A DNA stretch of 64,000 bases from Candidatus Cloacimonadota bacterium (GCA_029781115.1 JAKOXG010000011.1:124001-188000), one strand, 5' to 3'; positions 25,482 to 34,346 are shown, counted from the stretch's first letter. Translations and numbers: made by a program. The notes: generated by a model not told the origin, from the sequence alone.

Positions 25482-26234
25482 TCATTGGATGAATTTATTG
25501 AGTGCAAACTGCACATCGGCCAGATTGACCGTAGTCTCAAAACAAGGGCCGTTGGGGCGCTCGTTGAGGAGAGCAAAAACGGGCAGTCTCCACGCATCCC
25601 GCACACCTTCGATCAGGTCGCGGTGACAGGCAACAGCCACCACCACGTCCGGCTTGTAATCCTTGATCACCTTGCGTGCCATGCTGCCTCCACTGGCCAA
25701 AGCAGCTTGCACATTGTTGTCCAAGCTGATCTGCTTCAGCGCAGCGACGTCGCATTTGCCGCATTCTTCGCAATAAATAATGTTGGCGGTCACCCTGATC
25801 TTGCATTTGGAGTTTTGCAGGCAATGCGGCAACAAGAGCAGGATTCTGTTGCTGGGTATCTTGGAATAATTGGTGAGGATGATTTCGTTGTTGAAGTTCA
25901 AAAAGCTTTCCCGGAAGTCTCTGGTTTTCTGGAGGAAGATGCTGTTCATCCAGCGCGAAATCCGGTAGTAGATGTGAAACAGCATCCACTTCAGGTAGAG
26001 GCGGAAACCTTTAGATTTGAACCTCTTGGTGGTGGAAGCCAGGATCAGCAGCCAAGTGCCGACCAACCAGGCTACGATTACGATCAGGCCGGTATAGAGC
26101 ACCCTTTCCCATGTGCTCCAGCCCAAGATGCCGTAAGCTTGGTAAACCAGCACAAAGACAAGGGCGGAGATGATGAGCAGGGCGATGCTCACAAATACGG
26201 GGAATTTGATCACGGAAAGAAATTGGGTTTTCAT
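25482..26234 (-). CDS. DUF116 membrane protein
   Basis: The 250-residue protein has two membrane helices in its first 75 residues (FVSIALLIISALVFVLVY and LYTGLIVIVAWLVGTWLLIL). The DUF116 domain follows, with Cys-rich motifs LPHCLQNSKCK and YCEECGKCDVAAL. These could bind an iron-sulfur cluster or zinc; VVVAVACHRDLIEGV and NERPNGPCFETTV carry further conserved Cys. ATG 26234 follows GGAAG at the fmt stop and is preferred over the in-frame ATG at 26258, which lies in fmt. Next to fmt and def in many relatives; function unknown. Confidence 0.85.
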   Translation of the reverse strand: MKTQFLSVIKFPVFVSIALLIISALVFVLVYQAYGILGWSTWERVLYTGLIVIVAWLVGTWLLILASTTKRFKSKGFRLYLKWMLFHIYYRISRWMNSIFLQKTRDFRESFLNFNNEIILTNYSKIPSNRILLLLPHCLQNSKCKIRVTANIIYCEECGKCDVAALKQISLDNNVQAALASGGSMARKVIKDYKPDVVVAVACHRDLIEGVRDAWRLPVFALLNERPNGPCFETTVNLADVQFALNKFIQ

Positions 26235-26238
26235 ATCT

Positions 26239-27168
26239 TTAACTTCCAAATAGTTCATGGGGTTCAAGCCGCGCACCCAAGACGTAGCTGTGGGCTGGCA
26301 TCTGCTTCTTCCCCTGGGCTTGCACTTCGGTGATGAGCAAAGTGCCGGAGCCGCAATTGATAATAAAGCCGGTGTTCTTGACTGTGCTGTGCAGGGTTCC
26401 GGGCTCTCCGTTGATGGCTTCGTCAGAGACACTGGTAGAAAGGATTTTGAGCATCTTACCCTGACGGTAGCTGCGCGCACCGGGCTCGCTGGAAAAGGCT
26501 CTCACCTGATTGTGAATAGCCTCTGCATCCCGGCTCCAGTCTATCTCCAAGTCTGATGGTTCTATCTTGGTGCAATAGGTAGCCAGAGAGTCGTCTTGCT
26601 CGATGGCGGGATGGGCTGCGGGATCCCGAAGAAAGTCCAGCAGCATGAAAGCGGCAAGTTCGCTGAGCTTCAGGTGCAAAGAGCTGTAGTTGTCCACCTC
26701 CGGGATGGGAAGCTCTCTTTGCATCAAGACCGGGCCTGCGTCCATCTTTTTCACCATCTCAAAGATGCTCACTCCGGTAAGGTCAAAGCCCTGCAAAATA
26801 GCGGTTTGGATGGGCGTCGCACCTCTGAGCAGGGGTAAAAGTGAGGGATGCAGGTTGATGCAAAGGCACAGGTCTCTGAGTCTCTTACCAAAGAAGGCGC
26901 CAAAGCTGGCGGTGATGATCAGATCCGGCTTAAACGCCTGAATCTCCCGGATGCTTTCGTCAGAATTGATATTCTCGGGGCAATAAAGCGGCAGCTTCAG
27001 CTCTTTGGCAGCCTGGGCTACCACGTTATCCTGCACTTTCAACCGTCTGCCCATGGCTTTGGGCGGGATACTGATCACCATCAGGGGATAATCCGCAGCT
27101 GCCAAGGCCTTCAGAGCAGGCAGGGCAAACTCTGATGCTCCACAGAAGATTAGACGCCGGTTTTGCAC
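26239..27168 (-). CDS. fmt: Methionyl-tRNA formyltransferase
   Basis: The 309-residue enzyme formylates initiator Met-tRNA. Motifs are the N-terminal IFCGASEFALPALKAL, LIITASFGAFFGKRL, and the formyl-folate site HPSLLPLLRGATPIQTAIL (with the SLLP loop), followed by DAGPVLMQ. The C-terminal OB-like domain carries GEPGTLHS and LLITEVQAQGKK. It is three bases from def, the usual pairing, since the two enzymes act at opposite ends of the same formyl cycle. Confidence 0.96.
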   Translation of the reverse strand: MQNRRLIFCGASEFALPALKALAAADYPLMVISIPPKAMGRRLKVQDNVVAQAAKELKLPLYCPENINSDESIREIQAFKPDLIITASFGAFFGKRLRDLCLCINLHPSLLPLLRGATPIQTAILQGFDLTGVSIFEMVKKMDAGPVLMQRELPIPEVDNYSSLHLKLSELAAFMLLDFLRDPAAHPAIEQDDSLATYCTKIEPSDLEIDWSRDAEAIHNQVRAFSSEPGARSYRQGKMLKILSTSVSDEAINGEPGTLHSTVKNTGFIINCGSGTLLITEVQAQGKKQMPAHSYVLGARLEPHELFGS

Positions 27169-27170
27169 CT

Positions 27171-27722
27171 TTATTTCTCTTTGAGGATATTGACTCCATC
27201 CACAGCTGTGCTGAGGATCTGGCGTATCTTTACGGAGTTTTTGAGCTTGGCCAGGGCACTGATCTTGTCGATGAAGAGCACGCCGTCAAGGTGGTCGTAT
27301 TCGTGTTGGATCACGGTAGCCTCAAAGCCGCTCACCTCCCCGGTATGCCTCTTTCCATCCAGATCGGTGTAGCTGATTTTGATCTTGTCGTGGCGCTTTA
27401 CCTCGGCAAAGACCTCCGGCACGCTGATGCAGCCTTCATCGCTGCTGCTCTCGCCGGCTGGCTCTTCGATGACGGGATTGATCATCACGATGGGATTTTT
27501 GGCATCGTCATCACGCCTGCCCGGGTCGATCACAAACATGCGGATGCTGCGTCCAACCTGAGGCGCAGCCAAGCCCACACCGTCTCTGATATACATGGTA
27601 TGGGTCAGATCTTGGGCAAAATCCTTGATTTCCTCGTCTATCTCGGCCACCTCGGCGGCCTTTTGCCTGAGGATATCATCACCCAAGATGCGGATGGGTA
27701 ATAGGGTTGGTTCTTTTTTCAT
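27171..27722 (-). CDS. def: Peptide deformylase
   Basis: This 183-residue metalloenzyme removes the formyl group from nascent proteins. All three family motifs are present: GVGLAAPQVG, EGCISVPEV with the metal-ligand Cys, and QHEYDHLDG (HExxH with two His ligands and a catalytic Glu). The length is normal. It sits directly upstream of fmt in the minus-strand cluster, and yajC lies seven bases further upstream. Confidence 0.97.
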   Translation of the reverse strand: MKKEPTLLPIRILGDDILRQKAAEVAEIDEEIKDFAQDLTHTMYIRDGVGLAAPQVGRSIRMFVIDPGRRDDDAKNPIVMINPVIEEPAGESSSDEGCISVPEVFAEVKRHDKIKISYTDLDGKRHTGEVSGFEATVIQHEYDHLDGVLFIDKISALAKLKNSVKIRQILSTAVDGVNILKEK

Positions 27723-27729
27723 GCTGCAA

Positions 27730-28083
27730 TCAGCTTGTGGTGGTCTCGCTCTTTTCAGTTGTGATCACCGTAGCCACGGCGGAGCGCTGAAAATCCACTC
27801 TCACCTTGTTGGTATCGTCGATCTCGATCACCACGATGTTTTTGTCAGGTTTGATGCTGACGATGCGTCCATAGATGCCGGAAGTGGTGATCACTTTATC
27901 GTTCACCTGCAGGGCATCAAGCATCTTTTGAAGCTCTTTCTGGCGTTTTTGTTGAGGGCGGATCATCAGGAAGTAGAGGATGGCAAACATACCTATCATC
28001 ATGATGAGCATAGAACCGCCGCCACCTTGCTGTTGGCCTGCAGCGGGTGCTGCTTGAGCTGCTTGTAGTAGAATGTATTGCAT
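27730..28083 (-). CDS. yajC: Preprotein translocase subunit YajC
   Basis: The 117-residue protein has one membrane helix (MLIMMIGMFAILYFLMI) followed by the invariant RPQQKRQKE and a cytoplasmic domain with VNDKVITTSGIYGRI. YajC accompanies SecDF at the translocon. An N-terminal AAPAAGQQQGGGG linker precedes the helix, as in other members. secDF is not here; def lies downstream and pgpA upstream. Confidence 0.95.
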   Translation of the reverse strand: MQYILLQAAQAAPAAGQQQGGGGSMLIMMIGMFAILYFLMIRPQQKRQKELQKMLDALQVNDKVITTSGIYGRIVSIKPDKNIVVIEIDDTNKVRVDFQRSAVATVITTEKSETTTS

Positions 28084-28105
28084 TTTATAGCTCCTTGATT
28101 GGTTC

Positions 28106-28600
28106 TTAGATTATGGCGAAAAATTGGGGTGCAACACGCACCAAAACTTGCAGGATCAGGTTGGAGATGAGTCCGGCAGCCAGGTCGTCGGTCACCACTC
28201 CCCAGCCTTTGGGCAGCTTTTGTGCCTTGTTTACAAATAGCGGTTTGGCGATGTCGAAGGCTCTGAAGAGGATGAATGCCCAGATACCCACAATTGTGCC
28301 TTTGGGTAGAAATAGCACGCTGAGAAAGAAACCACAAAACTCATCTATTACGATCTGAGGCGCATCATGCCCAAGGTTCTGCTCTGCCAAAGTGCTGATC
28401 CACACGCTGAAGAGGCAGAAAAGCAAGAACACACCGGCAAAGATGTAATGAGCCGGCAGTTCAAACCAGGATGCGGGCAGGATGAGGTAGACAGCCAGCG
28501 AAAACAGTGAGCCCCAGGTGCCCGGAGCTTTGGGCAAATAGCCGCTACCCGCCAAAGAGGCGATGAAATTGATGGGGTTTAGTGGTGAGCGCTTCTTCAT
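28106..28600 (-). CDS. pgpA: Phosphatidylglycerophosphatase A
   Basis: This 164-residue membrane enzyme removes phosphate from phosphatidylglycerophosphate to make phosphatidylglycerol. The PgpA signature begins GSGYLPKAPGTWGSL, and VIDEFCGFF and KGWGVVTDDLAAGLISN hold the catalytic acidic residues. Four membrane segments are apparent. The start ATG 28600 overlaps the surA-like stop (ATGA), so an earlier in-frame start at 28645 inside that gene is rejected. Confidence 0.94.
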   Translation of the reverse strand: MKKRSPLNPINFIASLAGSGYLPKAPGTWGSLFSLAVYLILPASWFELPAHYIFAGVFLLFCLFSVWISTLAEQNLGHDAPQIVIDEFCGFFLSVLFLPKGTIVGIWAFILFRAFDIAKPLFVNKAQKLPKGWGVVTDDLAAGLISNLILQVLVRVAPQFFAII

Positions 28601-29856
28601 TGGATTATCTGCACAAAATTCTCTTCCATCAGTTCCTGGATCCATTCTCCATATGCTTTGATCTGTTTTTCACGTGCCAAGATGGCGCCGACGCTGTCCT
28701 TTACCTCATCGTAGCTATAAAGCCGGGAGGGTATCTCTTTGGTGCGGATGAAGATGTAGAGGACGCCTTCGTTTTCCAACACCGCGGTGGGCTCTCCCAC
28801 GGGAGTGGCCATGATGGCTGCTCTGAATAGCTCCGGCATGCCGTTGGCATCATATTCTCCCACGATGCCACCTGTAGCGGAGGACTGCTCATCGTCGCTG
28901 TATTCACGTGCCAGATCAGCAAAGGAAGCACCTTTGATCAGCCTGTCACGCACATCGTCCATCACCTGATGAGCCCTGACAGTATCCAGCAGAGTAGGCT
29001 CGATGATCTTGAGTATATGCCTGGCGCGCAGTTCGTTAGCCCGCTTTTCTTCCAGCTTGATGATGTGGTAGCCAAATTGCGTCCTCACGATGTCGCTCAC
29101 TTCACCGATATTGAGGGTAAAGGCCGCATCTTCAAAGGGCTTCACCATCATACCTTTGGAAAAGAAGCCCAGGTCTCCACCTCTGGCTTTGCTGGGGCAA
29201 TCGCTATCCGTGGCTGCCACTTCGGCAAAGTCCTCTCCATTCATGATGCGTTCATAGATGGCACGCATCTCGCTCAACTTCTGGTTTTCCGCTTCTTTAC
29301 TGGCCTTGATGTTCTTGAGGATCATACCCGTCTCCCAAGTGATGGGACGCACAGCCAAGCTATCCTTGTGAGCCTCGTAAAAGTTTTGCATTTCGGTCTC
29401 GGTGACCACCGCCTTGGCGCTGACAAAACGCTCCACCAGCTGCTCGGTGAGCGCACTTTCCCTCAGCTTATCAATGTAGTATTCCAACAGCTCGTTTTCG
29501 GTGGTCTGACTTTGGGCAAGATCCTGCCTAAATTCCGCTTCGGACGGATATTGAGCCTTGAGCTGTTTGATGTAGTTTTCGGCATACTTTCTGATGCTAT
29601 CCTCATTGAGGCGGATGTCCAGTTCCTTGGCCTTCTGCAGGATCAAGCGTTGCTCGATCAGCTCTTGCAGCACCTCAGCAGGATTGACATTCTCGACGTC
29701 CATTCCCGCAGCACGCATCTGCAGGATCATCTTTTGGATGTCGCTGAGCAGGATGATCTCGTTGCCCACTTTGGCCACAATCCTATCCACCAGCTCCGCA
29801 GCGGCAAAGCTGATCATCAGCCCCAAAGCCAGCATTATCAATATAAACTTCTTCAT
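28597..29856 (-). CDS. surA: SurA-like periplasmic peptidyl-prolyl isomerase
   Basis: The 419-residue product has a cleavable signal (MKKFILIMLALGLMISFAAA) and the SurA layout: N-terminal chaperone helices (VAKVGNEIILLSDIQKMI...LIEQRLILQKAKEL) and two parvulin-like domains. The first parvulin domain is clear, with ATDSDCPSKARGGDLGFFSKGMMV and FGYHIIKLEEKR; the second, from RARHILKI, has AREYSDDEQSSATGG. SurA-type proteins escort outer-membrane barrels to the BAM machinery. It follows a second PpiC-type gene 22 bases upstream. Confidence 0.92.
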   Translation of the reverse strand: MKKFILIMLALGLMISFAAAELVDRIVAKVGNEIILLSDIQKMILQMRAAGMDVENVNPAEVLQELIEQRLILQKAKELDIRLNEDSIRKYAENYIKQLKAQYPSEAEFRQDLAQSQTTENELLEYYIDKLRESALTEQLVERFVSAKAVVTETEMQNFYEAHKDSLAVRPITWETGMILKNIKASKEAENQKLSEMRAIYERIMNGEDFAEVAATDSDCPSKARGGDLGFFSKGMMVKPFEDAAFTLNIGEVSDIVRTQFGYHIIKLEEKRANELRARHILKIIEPTLLDTVRAHQVMDDVRDRLIKGASFADLAREYSDDEQSSATGGIVGEYDANGMPELFRAAIMATPVGEPTAVLENEGVLYIFIRTKEIPSRLYSYDEVKDSVGAILAREKQIKAYGEWIQELMEENFVQIIQ

Positions 29857-29878
29857 CTATAAACTTCCCTTTGTTTCC

Positions 29879-30691
29879 TTAGTAGTAGTAAACGTCCGTG
29901 TGTTTGCTCTTGATCTCTTTGAGCAATTCCTCGTAGATGCTCTGTTGACGCTCCGCCAGGATACGTGAGCGGATTTGTGCCCGCAGATCGTCAAACATCA
30001 AGTCCTTATCCGATTCTCTGGTTCCAATCTGACGGATGATATACCAGCCACCATCGGCGGCAAACATGGCAAAGCCACCCGTCTCCAGCTCTCTGGCCTG
30101 GTTCCAGAAGAGAGAATCCTGGGTGCCGGGGCTCACAAAGCCCATGTAGCCCAGTTTATCCCTGAGTGGTTCCTGCGAATTGTGCTTTACCAGAAGGTCA
30201 AAATCTGCGCCGCTTTCCAGCTCAATGAGCAACTGCTGCGCCTTGCCTTGATCCTCCAGATAGATTCTCTGCAGGTTGTATTCCAGCGCTTTGGTCTCAA
30301 ACTCACCTTTATGGATGCGGTAGTAAGCGAAAAGAGCATCCTCGGAGATCTCCAAATCCGCCATCCTGTCCGCAATCAACGCATTGGCTTTCACCTTCTT
30401 GGTGGCAAAATCCAGCTTTTGCTTCACTTCCAGAGAGTTATCAAATCCCGCACGCTTTGATTCCTGCGCCAAAAGGGTGAGATTGACCCAATCCTGCACA
30501 TACTTATTGCGGGTCTCGCTATCCATGGAAGCCCATTCTTCTTCAGTGAATACGCTTTTGAAGCTTTCTTCATAGAGTTTATCATCGCCCACCTGCGCCA
30601 GAATCGTGCCCTGGGGCTGCTTATCCTTCTTGCAGCCGATGCCAAACAGCATCAGGCAGGCAATCAGGAGAACAAACGCTCTAAGCTTCAT
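29879..30691 (-). CDS. PpiC-type peptidyl-prolyl isomerase lipoprotein
   Basis: A 270-residue lipoprotein (lipobox GIGC, Cys20) with a SurA_N-like helical part (ESFKSVFTEEEWASMD...WVNLTLLAQESKRAGF) and one parvulin-like domain (YNLQRIYLEDQGKAQQLLIEL, HNSQEPLRDKLGYMGFVSPG). The membrane anchor distinguishes it from the soluble SurA-like protein encoded downstream. The two probably handle related outer-membrane clients. Its start overlaps the stop of the origin-adjacent lipoprotein (ATGA). Confidence 0.85.
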   Translation of the reverse strand: MKLRAFVLLIACLMLFGIGCKKDKQPQGTILAQVGDDKLYEESFKSVFTEEEWASMDSETRNKYVQDWVNLTLLAQESKRAGFDNSLEVKQKLDFATKKVKANALIADRMADLEISEDALFAYYRIHKGEFETKALEYNLQRIYLEDQGKAQQLLIELESGADFDLLVKHNSQEPLRDKLGYMGFVSPGTQDSLFWNQARELETGGFAMFAADGGWYIIRQIGTRESDKDLMFDDLRAQIRSRILAERQQSIYEELLKEIKSKHTDVYYY

Positions 30692-31884
30692 GGCAAAAAC
30701 GGAGCCGTATAAATCACCCGCAGCTTGGGTTTCTTGGTGTTTGAGGTAAAGTGATAAAGTTCCAGATAGCCAAAGCTCTGCATCTCCTGCTCGCTCTTGA
30801 TGACTATACCTTTATTGACTTTCTTGCCGTTGGTGTAGCTCTGCAAGATGGGAGTAATATCCACCACCAGGGAGTCGCCTTTCACAAAGCCCGTCGTAGG
30901 CAGAACGGTACCGCCAAGATCGCTTCCTTTGAGCTGCATAGCGACCTCAACGCTATCCTTTTCCACCAAAAATGGCCTGAAGCTGTAGGGAACACCGTCT
31001 TTGTAATAGGTGTTTTCTTTCAGGTGGAAGATGAGCTCTGCTTTGTTGATGGTGACCCGCTTGCGTTGCGCTTCATTCAAGGTATTGCCTTCCATGTCTT
31101 TAAACAGACTCCAATTATCCAGCCAATGCACATAGATGCGGCTGGGATTCAGGTTGTCGATCACCCATTTATCCGCTTGGATGGGTGACTGCGGCCCACT
31201 TACAACATAGCTGTCTTTGGCGGCCAACAAATCAAAGCTCTGGATCTGCTTGCTTCCCGACTTCTCATACTTGAAGCTCAGCCGCGGCCCTTTTCCGGTG
31301 CTGCGTGAATCTATCTCGCACCAAGTGCCATCCGCTGCTTTGATACCTATGCTGACGCTATCCTTTTGTGCCGATGAAAGCTGGTTTAAAAACTCCACCG
31401 GAACCGGCACTTTCACTATCGTGCCTTGACTGCCGATGCTGTCCGGGATGGTAAAAGTATTGCCGATGGGCTCCATAGCACTCAGATCGAGCTCATGTGC
31501 CGCATCTTCCAGCCAGTGTTGCTCTAAGGAATAAAGCTGCAACACAGTGCTGCTTCTTGTGGCATTCTTTCGGATTATGGAAAGCTGAACCCAGGTGGTA
31601 TCCTGATATGATTCCGGGATGGTAAAATCCTTAGGAAGCGTGTTGAAATGCAGGATCGTGACGGCTTCCACATCACCACTATGCCCGCAGAGGAGCACCC
31701 GTTCATTGCCGGTGACTTTCACGCTGTCACCAAAGCTGAAGCCCAGATCAAAGCCATCATAAAGGAAGGTTTGAGGCTTCACGTCACTGAAATTATCTCC
31801 AGTGAGATTGTCTTTTTTGGTGCATGCTGTCAGAGCCAAAATGAGGCAGATAAACAGCATCAAAATCTGATTGGTTCTTTCCAT
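30688..31884 (-). CDS. Large lipoprotein adjacent to the origin
   Basis: The 398-residue lipoprotein has a signal with lipobox LTAC (Cys21). It is beta-rich, with two stretches of the DNRLRE-like kind seen in FCB surface proteins: AVTILHFNTLPKDFTIPESYQDTTWVQLSI in the N-terminal half and RVTINKAELIFHLKENTYY with VDITPILQSYTNG in the second. The late SFGYLELYHFTSNTKKPKLRVIY is the usual closing strand of that module. No enzymatic motif is visible. It is first in the cluster leading left from the origin, and its start codon touches the AT-rich unwinding region, so its promoter and ribosome site lie within the origin. Confidence 0.8.
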   Translation of the reverse strand: MERTNQILMLFICLILALTACTKKDNLTGDNFSDVKPQTFLYDGFDLGFSFGDSVKVTGNERVLLCGHSGDVEAVTILHFNTLPKDFTIPESYQDTTWVQLSIIRKNATRSSTVLQLYSLEQHWLEDAAHELDLSAMEPIGNTFTIPDSIGSQGTIVKVPVPVEFLNQLSSAQKDSVSIGIKAADGTWCEIDSRSTGKGPRLSFKYEKSGSKQIQSFDLLAAKDSYVVSGPQSPIQADKWVIDNLNPSRIYVHWLDNWSLFKDMEGNTLNEAQRKRVTINKAELIFHLKENTYYKDGVPYSFRPFLVEKDSVEVAMQLKGSDLGGTVLPTTGFVKGDSLVVDITPILQSYTNGKKVNKGIVIKSEQEMQSFGYLELYHFTSNTKKPKLRVIYTAPFLP

Positions 31885-32173
31885 AATACTATATCCAATT
31901 AATATTTATGATTTCTTTAGTAGTAATAGTAGGCATTGTGGATATGTGGATAAACGGTCAAGTTCTTTTTTTACGCTTTGGCTTTCAAGCACTAAGAAAA
32001 TCCCCGCTTTGGTGGATAAGCCGTGCATAAACAGGCTGCTTTTCCTCATCTTATCCACATGCTTCACAATGGACTCCGTAAAAAGGAGGGTTGTCCACAC
32101 TCTTCCACATATATCCTTCCACAGCTGTGGGCAAGTGCGGGTTTAAAAGCTTAAAAGAGTAACACAGCATGAG
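31885..32173. other. oriC: Origin of replication, dnaA-downstream part with unwinding region
   Basis: This gap contains an AT-rich tract (31885-31917, 5 G/C in 33), five consecutive triplets TAG TAG TAA TAG TAG (31918-31932), a GCAT spacer, and two head-to-tail DnaA boxes TGTGGATAT (31937-31945) and TGTGGATAA (31945-31953). Read along dnaA this is box, box, spacer, trios, AT-rich DNA, as in the B. subtilis basal unwinding system. Further boxes are TTATCCACA (32051-32059) and one-mismatch sites at 32011 and 32091. There is no dnaN gene here. Confidence 0.85.
31918..31932 (-). other. DnaA-trio triplets
   Basis: Five in-register triplets with the pattern TAG or TAA on the plus strand. They abut the AT-rich tract on one side and the DnaA-box pair on the other, four bases away. 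In characterised origins DnaA uses such trios to load onto and melt single-stranded DNA. Confidence 0.75.
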
Positions 32174-33508
32174 TTAACTACGGATATTGGAGATCAGCAT
32201 CTCGATCTGGGAACGCAGGTTTTTGTCATCCCGAAACTGGGTTTCGATGAGCCGCTTGGCATGGATCACAGTGGTATGGTCTTTACGGTTGAAATAAACG
32301 GCGATCTCCTTGAGCGAAAGCTGCGGGATGAGCAGATTGGCCAGATACATGGCTACCTGCCGCGGGAAAGTCACCGCCTTGCGCCGGCTCTTTTCCATCA
32401 GCATGGCGCGGGTGAGTCCCCAATGCCGGCAAACCTCGTTGGCTATCATATCCAGCGTGATTTCCTTGCGATTTTCCGTGATCATATCGCTGAGGATATC
32501 CGCCGCCATCTCTTTGGTGATGTCTTCGGGATTCAGCTTGTTGTAGCTGGCATAAGCCATGATGCGGATCAGTGAACCTTCCAGAGCACGAACGCTGCTG
32601 AGGATATTGTCGGCGATAAAGGTAAAGACCTCATCCTTGAGCACCAGGTTTTCCGGCTCAGCTTTCTTGCGCAGGATAGCCACCCTGGTCTCAAAATCCG
32701 GACTCTTGAGATCGCAGAGCAGGCCGCTCTCAAAGCGCGTCACCAAGCGGTTTTCCAGGTCAGGAATATCCTTTGGTGGACGGTCGGAAGTGAGCACGAT
32801 CTGCTTGCGGCTGTCAAAAAGAGCGTTGAAGGTGTGGAAAAACTCTTCCTGCGTGCTTTCCTTGCCGCTGAGGAAGTGGATATCGTCCACCAACAGCAGG
32901 TCTACCTTGCGGAATTTATCCCTGAAATCCACCATTTTATTGGTGCGGATACATTCGATCATCTCGTTGGTAAAAGCTTCCGTGGTGGTGTAATAAATGC
33001 TGCAATTGCGGCCTTCCGTCTTGATGAAGTTTCCCACCGCTTGCATGAGATGCGTCTTTCCCATACCGCTTTCTCCATAGATAAAGAGCGGATTGTAAGT
33101 GTATCCCGGGGATTCCGCCACCGCACGCGCCGCGCTGTAGGCAAAGTTGCTGTTTGCGCCCACCACAAACTCCTCAAAGCTGAAACGATCATTGAGTTGC
33201 GTGTTGACCATCACCCGGTTTTGCCGGTGTGAGACACTCGATTGGGAGCCTTCTTCCGGGGCGGGCGGAGGTTCGCTGTTGAAAATCACCGAATAAGGCC
33301 TGCTATACAGCAGTTTGGCGATCTCCTCCAGGGTTTGCGTGTAGTTTTGGTTTAGATAATTAGCCGCAAAACTGGTAGGAACCATGATCGTGATTTCCGT
33401 ATCCGAGAGGTCTACCAGCTTGGTATTCGTAAACCAAGTGCGAAAACTCTGCTCGTTGATGTTCTCTTCAAGTTTGTCTAAAATATTCTGCCAAATATCC
33501 TGATCCAT
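32174..33508 (-). CDS. dnaA: Chromosomal replication initiator DnaA
   Basis: The 444-residue protein has domain I (1-75), a short linker, the AAA+ ATPase (about 110-325) and the DNA-binding domain IV (about 350-444). Walker A is GESGMGKT (145-152), Walker B LLLVDDI (204-210), and the DnaA-box recognition signature is DHTTVIHA (410-417). Linker domain II is short. Boxes lie in both flanking gaps. The next gene in the same direction is a lipoprotein and not dnaN, so the classical dnaA-dnaN-recF order is broken. The ATG start is the usual MDQDIWQNIL N-terminus. Confidence 0.98.
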   Translation of the reverse strand: MDQDIWQNILDKLEENINEQSFRTWFTNTKLVDLSDTEITIMVPTSFAANYLNQNYTQTLEEIAKLLYSRPYSVIFNSEPPPAPEEGSQSSVSHRQNRVMVNTQLNDRFSFEEFVVGANSNFAYSAARAVAESPGYTYNPLFIYGESGMGKTHLMQAVGNFIKTEGRNCSIYYTTTEAFTNEMIECIRTNKMVDFRDKFRKVDLLLVDDIHFLSGKESTQEEFFHTFNALFDSRKQIVLTSDRPPKDIPDLENRLVTRFESGLLCDLKSPDFETRVAILRKKAEPENLVLKDEVFTFIADNILSSVRALEGSLIRIMAYASYNKLNPEDITKEMAADILSDMITENRKEITLDMIANEVCRHWGLTRAMLMEKSRRKAVTFPRQVAMYLANLLIPQLSLKEIAVYFNRKDHTTVIHAKRLIETQFRDDKNLRSQIEMLISNIRS

Positions 33509-34129
33509 CGTGTTTTAGTCCTATCTAATAAAGTATTTATCCACAAAGCCGCCAAAGCAAGCACTGATGCCACATCGGTGAGCTAAGTAAGTATATTATG
33601 AATGGGTTAGCGGATGTTAATTTTGGATAAAGCAAACTACTTATTCACACTTATCCACATTTTATCCACAAGTGAAGCTAAGTGTTTTGTTCCCCGTTGA
33701 TACATAGGAGCTTAGCAACCGGTTACAAAATGTCCGAGCCTCTAAAGACAGTTTTTAAAAAGAGCGCTGATTTGTCAATAGCCTAAATCGATGGCTGGCA
33801 TAAACTTGCGTGATCCGAAAATATCGGTTGCTGCGTGAAATGCAAGGCCTTAGACGACAAAACTCACTTTTGGCAAAAATGGCATATGGAAAGGTATCTT
33901 TATAAACCACAAAGCGTTATCGATTCGTTAAAATAAGTTCATTTTAGTGGGTTTTTTCCCAAAAAGCCGGGGAGAAGATTCTGGGAATCAGAGAAAAAAA
34001 CGCCGTTTTGTATCCACAGATCAATCTGACTTGTGCCAAAATCTGGACTTTTTTCTTGGATTTCAGTGGTTGATTGCTGCCTAAACACGCCCATAATTTG
34101 TTTGCCTATAACAGAGGTAAGCGCAAAGG
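33509..34129. other. dnaA-upstream DnaA-box cluster and gene-free stretch
   Basis: DnaA boxes are TTATCCACA at 33537-33545, 33651-33659 and 33662-33670, plus TTATTCACA at 33641-33649. The last three are spaced 10-11 bases, one helical turn, so bound DnaA monomers would lie on one face. The dnaA promoter must be among them, suggesting autoregulation. From about 33671 to 34129 the DNA is AT-rich and I see no gene, box or terminator. Confidence 0.75.
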
Positions 34130-34346
34130 TTGATTTTTCGTCCGCCTTACCCACCTGCCTGATACCCTTTTTTCTCCCACTTGCCTCCTGCTCCTAACTG
34201 CCTGCTTTCTTACTCGTTAGCTATTCAAGGAGCAGGAGAGCAGCAGGGAAGGAGTTGGGAGTCCGCATGGAATCGGCATTTGAGGGGTAGTATAACAGGC
34301 GGTTTTGGGTGATGTTATTCTATCTTGGAGTCAATAGTTGATTTTT
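34130..34346 (-). repeat. Dispersed repeat family B, copy B2
   Basis: Inverted relative to B1 and B3. It includes the core stretches CTGCTTTCTTACTCGTTAGC and GGAGAGCAGCAGGGAAGGAG and is bounded by TTGATTTTT motifs at 34130-34138 and 34338-34346. It lies between the dnaA upstream box region and the 3' end of a lipoprotein gene. Confidence 0.8.

Noticed and set aside
33939-34154. Minus-strand reading frame of 71 codons starting with GTG next to repeat B2
   Set aside because: No ribosome site, no recognisable protein features and overlap with the repeat; treated as chance.
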